From Actinomycetes bacterium (GTDB lineage: Bacteria; Actinomycetota; Acidimicrobiia; Acidimicrobiales; RAAP-2): DNA of 10,339 nucleotides. Shown piece after piece: positions 5,327 through 10,339 of the stretch. The stretch's first letter is position 1. Each line of letters begins with the position of its first letter. The translations under genes were made by a program, and so were the position numbers. The notes below the pieces were generated by a model, which saw only the letters and a program-made list of their open reading frames with translations, was not told where the DNA came from and searched no databases. The stretch lies in assembly GCA_021826655.1 (NCBI GenBank), contig JAKAZC010000071.1, forward strand, positions 1-10,339, written 5' to 3'.

Positions 5327-6631
5327 ATGCTCCTCGACCGACTCGCGCAGGTCACCGACGACCTCCGTTCCTCGGTTGCCGAGCTCGACCCCGAACGCCT
5401 GAGCGGCTCCGATGCCGACCGACTCCTGGAGGCGTTCGCCGAAGTCGAGCGGCTCGCCTCCGCTGGGAAATTGCTCGCGGCACGGCGGGTGGAGTCCTCG
5501 AACATCTGGCGCAGATCCGGACACCGATCGGCCGCCGCCCATGTGGCCGAGGCCACCGGCACCGGCATCGGCCCCGCACTCACCGTGTTGGAGACCGCCC
5601 GACACCTCGGGTCGCTGCCGGCCACCGACGAGGCTGTCCGCCGGGGACGACTCTCCGAGACCCAGGTGAAGGAGATCGCCGGAGCGGCGATCCTCCTCCC
5701 CGAGGCCGAGCAGTCCCTGGTCGACGCCGCCGGCCACCAGCCGCTGAGCGTGTTGAAACTGCGCTGCAAGCGGGTGCGCGCCGCAGGACGGGATCCCCGT
5801 GCCTCCTATGAGGCCGTCCGGAGGTCCCGCTACCTCCGCAATTGGGTCGAGGACTCGGGCGCCGTGCGCTTCGACGCCCGACTCACACCCGACGAAGGTG
5901 CGCGACTCCTCGCCGCTGTCGAGGCCGAGACGGCACACCTGGCGGCAGGGGCACGGCGGGCCGGTGTGGACGAGCCACGCAGGGCACTTGCCGCAGACGC
6001 TCTCGTCGGACTCGCCTGTGGCCGGTTCGGTCGCGGTGCCGATCGGTCCGGCCCCGGCGTGCTCGTCAGCGGGGCCACCACCGGAGCGCATCCCGGTGCG
6101 GCCGCCGAGGGATCGCCCCGACCACGCGGTGCGGAAGTACCCTCGTCGGTCGTGCACGTACGGGTGGATCACGCGGCGCTGCTACGCGGCCATGTCGAGG
6201 GCGACGAGCTCTGTGAGATTCCGGGTGTGGGTCCGATCCCGGTCGAGGTCGCCCGGCGGCTCGCCGTCGACTCGTTCCTCAACGTCCTGGTGACCGACGG
6301 CGTCGACGTGACGACGGTGGCCCGGCCAGGACGCACTATCCCGGCGTCCCTGCGCCGGGCGCTCGAGGAGCGCGACCCCGAGTGCGTCGTACCCGGATGC
6401 GACACCGGTCAGCGACTCGAGATCGACCATCTGGTGCCGTTCGCCGACGGAGGCGAGACCAGCCTCGCCAATCTGGCCCGGTTGTGCCACTGGCACCACT
6501 ATCTGAAGACCCACCACGGCCATCAGCTCCGACGGGAGGACGGCGCCGACAGCGCCTCACCCGGTCGGTGGCGGTGGATCGCGCCCGACGAGCCACCGGT
6601 GGTCCCACGCCGCATCCGTCGGTCGGGCTGA
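5327..6631 (+). CDS. DUF222 / HNH endonuclease domain protein
   Basis: A 434-residue member of the DUF222-HNH (13E12-repeat-like) family, often present in many copies in actinobacterial genomes. Residues about 1-250 form the helical DUF222 region, including ERLASAGKLLAARRVE, GRLSETQVKEIAGAA and FDARLTPDEGARLLAAVEAE. The HNH nuclease lies near the C terminus: zinc-type Cys353 and Cys358 (CVVPGC), LEIDHLVPFADGG with His368, Asn382, and CHWHH with Cys387 and His390/391. All core residues are present, so it could be an active metal-dependent nuclease. The biological role of the family is unsettled. No Shine-Dalgarno sequence precedes the ATG; CATCAT 6 nt upstream could be a weak leaderless -10. 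It converges on larC with a 32-nt gap. Confidence 0.92.
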   Translation: MLLDRLAQVTDDLRSSVAELDPERLSGSDADRLLEAFAEVERLASAGKLLAARRVESSNIWRRSGHRSAAAHVAEATGTGIGPALTVLETARHLGSLPATDEAVRRGRLSETQVKEIAGAAILLPEAEQSLVDAAGHQPLSVLKLRCKRVRAAGRDPRASYEAVRRSRYLRNWVEDSGAVRFDARLTPDEGARLLAAVEAETAHLAAGARRAGVDEPRRALAADALVGLACGRFGRGADRSGPGVLVSGATTGAHPGAAAEGSPRPRGAEVPSSVVHVRVDHAALLRGHVEGDELCEIPGVGPIPVEVARRLAVDSFLNVLVTDGVDVTTVARPGRTIPASLRRALEERDPECVVPGCDTGQRLEIDHLVPFADGGETSLANLARLCHWHHYLKTHHGHQLRREDGADSASPGRWRWIAPDEPPVVPRRIRRSG

Positions 6632-6663
6632 GTCCACCCATGATCTCCGGCTCGCGTCGGGGC

Positions 6664-7977
6664 CTAGGCGCCGCTGTCCGCCCCGTCGTCCGCGGCGTCC
6701 GACCGGGAGGAAACGCTCCCGGGCACCGCGGCCCCGTCGCCATGGGCGTGCTCGGCCATCCAGAGCGCCTCGGCCCGCACCGCGAGTTCGCGTAGCGGCC
6801 GACCGGTCCGTCGTGCCGCGGTGGCCACATCGTCGTGTTCCGCCTTGCCCCGACCGGCGCCGACCTTCACCCGGATCTCCTGACCGTCGACCACTACCGA
6901 CCCGACGGATCTGGCCGCGGGCCAGCGCTCGGCCGAGGTCATGCGCACCCCGAGCGATCCCGTCGTCGACCGCAGCACCGCTCGGATCTCGCGCACCCGC
7001 GCCGGGTCGCACAGCACCTGGACCACATAGCCCGGTCGACCCTTCTTCATCACCACCGGCGTCACCCATGCGTCGTGCGCCCCCGCCCCGAGGAGGACTG
7101 TCACCGCGTGGGCCAGCTGCTCACCGGTGACGTCGTCCACCGTGACCTCGAGCACGGCCACCGGCTGTCCGGCGTCGGCGTCCGGGTCGCCCGGCCCGGT
7201 CCCTGACGGTCCGACCCGTCGCCCGAGCACCACCTGCGTGCAGTTGGGAAGCTCGTCGAGTTCACGGGTCCCGGCCCCGAATCCTTGCCCGGCGATCTCC
7301 ATGGCCGGCATCGGTCCGAATCCGGACGCCAACGCGGCGAGCAGTGCCGCCCCCGTCGGTGTCGTCAGTTCCACCGGCAGGTCTCGCCCCCACGTGGGCA
7401 CGCCCCGCAGCAGGCCCACGACCGCCGGTGCCGGGTTGGGGAGCATCCCGTGGGCCGCCCGCACCATCCCCGTCCCCGTGGCGACGGCGCTGGCCCGCAC
7501 CTCGTCGACGCCGAGCACCTCCAGCGCGGCGGCCGTGCCGACCACGTCGACGATCGTGTCGTGCCCACCGACCTCGTGGAAGTGGACCTGGTCGACCGAA
7601 CGCCGGTGGAGGCCCGCCTCGACCTCGGCGAGTGCGGCGAAGGTCGCCAGCGCGCGCGCCGCCACCCGGGCGGGCAGACGCGCCTCTTCCACCAGACCGA
7701 CGATGTGGGCATGGGTGCGGACCACGACGTGCTCGTGGACCGTGACGACGGCCCGACTGGCGGCGATACCCCCACGGAGGACCGGCTCCACGTCGAGGGC
7801 CCATCCTCCGAACGGGAGTCGCTCGAGCATCTCGACGACCTCCTGGAGGTCGGCTCCCGCGTCGATCAGGCTCCCGAGCGCCATGTCCCCGGCGATGCCG
7901 GCGAAGCAGTGGAACCAGGCGACGGTGCGTGCGCCCGGCTTCAGCGGTGCACCGGGCATCCCCGGCCGCGGGCTCAC
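6664..7977 (-). CDS. larC: Nickel-pincer cofactor metallochaperone LarC (nickel insertion)
   Basis: A LarC/DUF111 protein of 437 residues from the GTG at 7977, or 431 from the ATG at 7959. LarC inserts nickel into pyridinium-3,5-bisthiocarboxylic acid mononucleotide in a CTP-dependent reaction to complete the nickel-pincer nucleotide of lactate racemase-type enzymes. Seen blocks: WFHCFAGIAGDMALGSLIDAG near the N terminus, VHFHEVGGHDTIVDVVG, the PTGAALLAALA segment, then the LarC2 part LEVTVDDVTGEQLAHAV, AWVTPVVMKKGRPGYVVQV and RVKVGAGRGKAEHDD. Both halves are in one uninterrupted frame, unlike Lactiplantibacillus plantarum larC, which needs a programmed frameshift. The GTG overlaps the larB stop as GTGA, so I prefer that coupled start. 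A short Ser/Asp/Ala-rich tail ends the protein. Confidence 0.92.
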   Translation of the reverse strand: MSPRPGMPGAPLKPGARTVAWFHCFAGIAGDMALGSLIDAGADLQEVVEMLERLPFGGWALDVEPVLRGGIAASRAVVTVHEHVVVRTHAHIVGLVEEARLPARVAARALATFAALAEVEAGLHRRSVDQVHFHEVGGHDTIVDVVGTAAALEVLGVDEVRASAVATGTGMVRAAHGMLPNPAPAVVGLLRGVPTWGRDLPVELTTPTGAALLAALASGFGPMPAMEIAGQGFGAGTRELDELPNCTQVVLGRRVGPSGTGPGDPDADAGQPVAVLEVTVDDVTGEQLAHAVTVLLGAGAHDAWVTPVVMKKGRPGYVVQVLCDPARVREIRAVLRSTTGSLGVRMTSAERWPAARSVGSVVVDGQEIRVKVGAGRGKAEHDDVATAARRTGRPLRELAVRAEALWMAEHAHGDGAAVPGSVSSRSDAADDGADSGA

Positions 7978-8753
7978 GGGAGCATCCGGGCCACGGCACA
8001 CGCCGCGCCGAAGCCGTTGTCGATCCCGACGACGGTGATCCCGGCCGCGCACGAGGCGTGCATGGCGAGCAGCGCGGTCACTCCCTCGAGGGCCGCGCCG
8101 TACCCCGTACTGGTGGGAACGGCCACCACCGGCGCCGGCGTGATACCGCCCACGAGGCTGGCCAGAGCGCCTTCCATGCCCGCCACCACAACCACGGCGT
8201 CGGTCTCGGCCAGCTCGTCCGCCGATGCCAGGAGGCGATGCACGCCGGCGACACCGCAGTCGACCAGCAGCGTGGGCCGGAGCCCGAGGGCCACCAGGGT
8301 CGCCTCGCACTCGCGGGCGACCGGCAGGTCGGAGGTGCCGGCGGTGATCACCAGCGTCCTGGCCAGGCGCGGGGATGCGGCGCGCCAGATCACGGTGGAC
8401 AGGTCGCCGCGGACACGGTCGGCCCCGGTGGCCCGACCGGTCACCACGCGGGTCCCGCCGGGATGGTCGGCGAGGACGAGTGCCGCCTGCTCGTCATCGG
8501 CCCGGGTCAGGAGCACCGGTGAGCCGGAGTCGCCCGACAGCAGCTCGCCGACGATGGCCGTGCACTGGTCCGCCGTCTTCCCCTGGCCGTAGACGGCCTC
8601 GGGGAGACCCTGGCGCAGGGTCCGGTGATGGTCCACCTTTGCGAATCCCAGGTCGGCGAAGGGCAGGCGACGCAATTGCCGCACCGCGTCGTCGGGGGAG
8701 AACGCCCCCGAGCGGACCTCGTCCAGGAGGCGCTGCAGCGCGAGTTCGTCCAT
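7974..8753 (-). CDS. larB: Nickel-pincer cofactor biosynthesis protein LarB
   Basis: A 259-residue LarB. The enzyme carboxylates and hydrolyses nicotinic acid adenine dinucleotide to pyridinium-3,5-biscarboxylic acid mononucleotide, the first step of nickel-pincer nucleotide synthesis. The N-terminal LarB-specific part is seen in LPFADLGFAKVDHHRTLRQGLPEAVYGQGKT. The C-terminal half is PurE-like: VITAGTSDLPVARECE, VDCGVAGVHRLL, VVVAGMEGALASLVGG, APVVAVPTSTGYG and MHASCAAGITVVGIDNGFGAA. Cys235 in the SCAAG segment is the probable catalytic cysteine by family analogy. The ATG at 8753 matches the usual LarB N terminus; frames continuing upstream overlap pheA. It is coupled to larC and divergent from pheA by 23 bp. 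No LarE or LarA gene is in the window. Confidence 0.94.
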   Translation of the reverse strand: MDELALQRLLDEVRSGAFSPDDAVRQLRRLPFADLGFAKVDHHRTLRQGLPEAVYGQGKTADQCTAIVGELLSGDSGSPVLLTRADDEQAALVLADHPGGTRVVTGRATGADRVRGDLSTVIWRAASPRLARTLVITAGTSDLPVARECEATLVALGLRPTLLVDCGVAGVHRLLASADELAETDAVVVVAGMEGALASLVGGITPAPVVAVPTSTGYGAALEGVTALLAMHASCAAGITVVGIDNGFGAACAVARMLP

Positions 8754-8762
8754 GATGTTCAC

Positions 8763-8768
8763 TATCCT
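8763..8768 (+). promoter_or_regulatory. Candidate -10 box of a leaderless pheA transcript
   Basis: TATCCT ends 8 nt before the pheA ATG, matching the TANNNT leaderless pattern. No Shine-Dalgarno sequence is visible. It sits in a 23-bp gap between divergent larB and pheA, so the two promoters must overlap each other's coding starts. No clear -35 is seen. Confidence 0.5.
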
Positions 8769-8776
8769 GCCTGTCC

Positions 8777-9754
8777 ATGGCCCACGACGCACCTCCGGAG
8801 CCGTCGGGCGGTCGGGGTCTCCGGATCGGATTCCTGGGGCCCGAGGGGACCTTCACCGAGGAGGCGCTCCTGTCGGAGCCCGCATACACGGGCGCGGACG
8901 TGACCCCGATGCTCTCGCTGGTCGACGTGCTCGAGTCGGTGCGGAACGGCACGGTGGACCTCGGGTTCATCCCCCTCGAGAACGCCATCGAGGGAACGGT
9001 CCGCGACATCATCGACAGCCTGGTGTTCGACTTCGACCTGCGTATCCAGCGGGAGGTCGTCCTCGACATCCACCTGCACCTGATGGCGGCGCCCGGTATG
9101 GATCTGGGCGACATCGAGCGGGTGGCGTCGATCCCGGTGGCCACGGCCCAGTGCCGGCGGTTCCTCAACGAACGACTCCCCCGGGCCGTGCCGGTGCCGA
9201 CGAACTCGACGGCCGATGCCGCCCGGCTCATCGGCGCAGGCGACCCGGCGCTGACCGACCGCCCCACCGCGGCCATCGCGCCCAGGTTGGCGGCAAGCCT
9301 CTACGGCCTCGAGATCCTGGTCGAGCGGGTCGAGGACCACCCCGACAACCAGACCCGGTTCGTCGCCGTCGCACGCTCCGGCATCCCCGCCCCGACGGGT
9401 CACGACCGGACGAGCATCGCCTGCTTCCAGAGCGCCGACCATCCCGGCAGCCTGTACGCCATCCTCGGTCATTTCGCCGCGCGCAACATCAACCTGTCCA
9501 AGCTGGAGTCCCGACCGACCAAGCAGGCACTCGGCGACTACTGCTTCATCATCGACTTCGAGGGCCACGTCGCCGATGCCATGGTGGCCGACTGCCTCGC
9601 GGACCTCCATGCCGAGTTGGCGGGGGTGAAGTTCCTCGGCTCCTATCCGGCCTCCGGTGCGGCCGGACCGGCGATCCGCGCCGAGGTCGACCAGTCCCGG
9701 CGCCGGGCGGCCGCGTGGCTGGACGGACTCGCGGCCGAGATCGCCACCGCCTGA
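8777..9754 (+). CDS. pheA: Prephenate dehydratase
   Basis: A 325-residue monofunctional prephenate dehydratase, which converts prephenate to phenylpyruvate with loss of water and CO2 in phenylalanine synthesis. The catalytic domain starts RIGFLGPEGTFTEEAL (about 16-31) and contains the blocks LGFIPLENAIEGTV and ATAQCRRFL. The catalytic signature is NQTRFVAVA with Thr193 and Phe195. The C-terminal ACT domain (about 210-290) carries LSKLESRPTKQ with Glu244-Ser-Arg-Pro247, the phenylalanine-binding motif for feedback inhibition. No chorismate mutase domain is fused. Length fits the family apart from an N-terminal extension of about 14 residues and an Arg/Ala-rich C-terminal tail. It is transcribed away from larB and converges on the DUF1275 gene. 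Confidence 0.96.
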   Translation: MAHDAPPEPSGGRGLRIGFLGPEGTFTEEALLSEPAYTGADVTPMLSLVDVLESVRNGTVDLGFIPLENAIEGTVRDIIDSLVFDFDLRIQREVVLDIHLHLMAAPGMDLGDIERVASIPVATAQCRRFLNERLPRAVPVPTNSTADAARLIGAGDPALTDRPTAAIAPRLAASLYGLEILVERVEDHPDNQTRFVAVARSGIPAPTGHDRTSIACFQSADHPGSLYAILGHFAARNINLSKLESRPTKQALGDYCFIIDFEGHVADAMVADCLADLHAELAGVKFLGSYPASGAAGPAIRAEVDQSRRRAAAWLDGLAAEIATA

Positions 9755-9768
9755 TCCCCTGTAGTGGA

Positions 9769-9819
9769 GGCCGGTGCGGTGGCTGCCGACCGGAGACGGA
9801 CGCTGCGACACCGCCGGCC
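9769..9819. terminator. Hairpin between convergent pheA and the DUF1275 gene
   Basis: GGCCGG (9769-9774), a 2-nt bulge, and CGGTG (9777-9781) pair with CACCG (9809-9813) and CCGGCC (9814-9819). This makes an 11-bp bulged stem with a 27-nt loop. It starts 14 nt after the pheA stop and ends 10 nt before the stop of the opposing gene, so it could serve both strands. There is no T-run on either side. Confidence 0.5.
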
Positions 9820-9829
9820 GGGCGGCCCG

Positions 9830-10339
9830 TCAGTCCGTCGGAGGCCCGACGTCCACCGCGGCGGTCAGCGTCCGTCCGACGAGCAGCGCACCCACGAGGG
9901 CGGCCAACGGCACGACCGGCGCGATCGAGGACCGCGCCGTCAGCACCGCACCGGCCAGGACGGCACCGGCCAGGGCCGCGGCCAGGACCGTCAGGTCGGG
10001 CCACTCGTCGCGTGGGCGGCTACCGCCGGCGAGCGCCATGACCGCACCGGTGAGCGTTCCGGTGAGGTAGGTCGTCGAACGACTGCTTCCCGTCGAGACC
10101 CGCATCGTCGCGCTCTGGAGGCCCATCGCACCGGCCGCCAGTGCGATCAGCACCAGCTGCGCCACGACCGAGTGCCGGCTGCGCACGGTCTCCCAGCCGA
10201 CCGCGAACGCGACCACGAGCGCCAGCTCGACGGCGACCAGTGCGTGGAGCCTCCGCGACCAGCCCGGTGCGACCATCGACCGGCCGGCCGGCGACTGGCC
10301 GGCCCGGGTCGCCCGGGTCGCCCGGGTCGCCCGGGTCGC
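9830..10339 (-). CDS. DUF1275 (YoaK-type) membrane protein, C-terminal part
   Basis: The frame ends at 9830 and stays open to the right edge, so the N-terminal part is missing. The visible 169 residues match the second half of DUF1275/YoaK proteins: LVAVELALVVAFAVGW, then the hallmark LIALAAGAMGLQSATMRV and TTYLTGTLTGAVMAL, followed by two more helices (TVLAAALAGAVLAGAVL and VVPLAALVGALLVG). About five membrane segments are present. Family function is unknown, and no partner is visible here. An ATG at 10276 exists, but it falls in what should be the loop before the fourth or fifth helix of the full family. I read it as internal. The loop upstream of it contains Ala-Thr-Arg repeats encoded by the 9-bp array at the window end. 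Confidence 0.78.
   Translation of the reverse strand, partial: ATRATRATRATRAGQSPAGRSMVAPGWSRRLHALVAVELALVVAFAVGWETVRSRHSVVAQLVLIALAAGAMGLQSATMRVSTGSSRSTTYLTGTLTGAVMALAGGSRPRDEWPDLTVLAAALAGAVLAGAVLTARSSIAPVVPLAALVGALLVGRTLTAAVDVGPPTD
10303..10339. repeat. 9-bp tandem repeat CCCGGGTCG at the right edge
   Basis: Four perfect CCCGGGTCG units run from 10303 to 10338 and a fifth begins at the last base. Read on the minus strand in the DUF1275 frame they encode Ala-Thr-Arg repeats without stops, which supports a coding repeat. The array meets the window edge, so its true copy number is unknown. Confidence 0.95.

Noticed and set aside
7978..8310. N-terminal extension of larC giving a 548-residue protein
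   Set aside because: The extra 111 residues are an out-of-frame reading of larB and Arg/Gly-rich; LarC homology begins only after the larB stop.

Overview
The window is very GC-rich and has the gene style of a high-GC Actinomycetota genome, perhaps Acidimicrobiia-like. Supporting signs are a DUF222/HNH endonuclease gene, a Thr/Ala/Pro-rich FKBP lipoprotein and several start codons with a TANNNT-type -10 box only 6-8 nt upstream, as in leaderless transcription. The exact lineage cannot be read from the sequence. Both ends fall inside short tandem repeats: a GGCGGT hexamer array at the left and a 9-bp array at the right. The window may therefore be a whole assembly contig broken at repeats.

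Layout. (1) 1-117 is the hexamer repeat. (2) 129-1012, minus strand, is a MarR regulator overlapped by a small YjdJ-type acetyltransferase. (3) 1100-2907, plus strand, is a YgiD/DODA-type extradiol dioxygenase followed by a DUF998-like membrane protein. The marR-dioxygenase gap holds a readable promoter and inverted repeats that look like MarR operators. (4) 2908-3298 carries no gene I can support, only a terminator-like hairpin. (5) 3299-4439, minus strand, is a two-gene operon: a class I SAM methyltransferase, then a thioredoxin with a 31-residue tail in which every second residue is histidine. An inverted repeat resembling CsoR/CstR-family operators overlaps the apparent -10 box. (6) 4605-5147, minus, is an FKBP-type prolyl isomerase lipoprotein. 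(7) 5327-6631, plus, is a DUF222/HNH endonuclease. (8) 6664-8753, minus, is larB-larC, for nickel-pincer cofactor synthesis. (9) 8777-9754, plus, is prephenate dehydratase, divergent from larB by 23 bp. (10) 9830 to the right end, minus, is the C-terminal part of a DUF1275/YoaK membrane protein.

How the genes fit together. Most are ordinary housekeeping or accessory genes in small independent units. The most unusual unit is the methyltransferase-thioredoxin pair: its promoter architecture suggests metal or persulfide control, and the thioredoxin carries a built-in metal-chelating tail. The same window holds two of the nickel-pincer cofactor genes but no larE and no larA. A functional link between the two loci is speculation; they lie in separate transcription units about 2.2 kb apart. 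No CRISPR array, tRNA, rRNA, insertion sequence or phage gene is visible.
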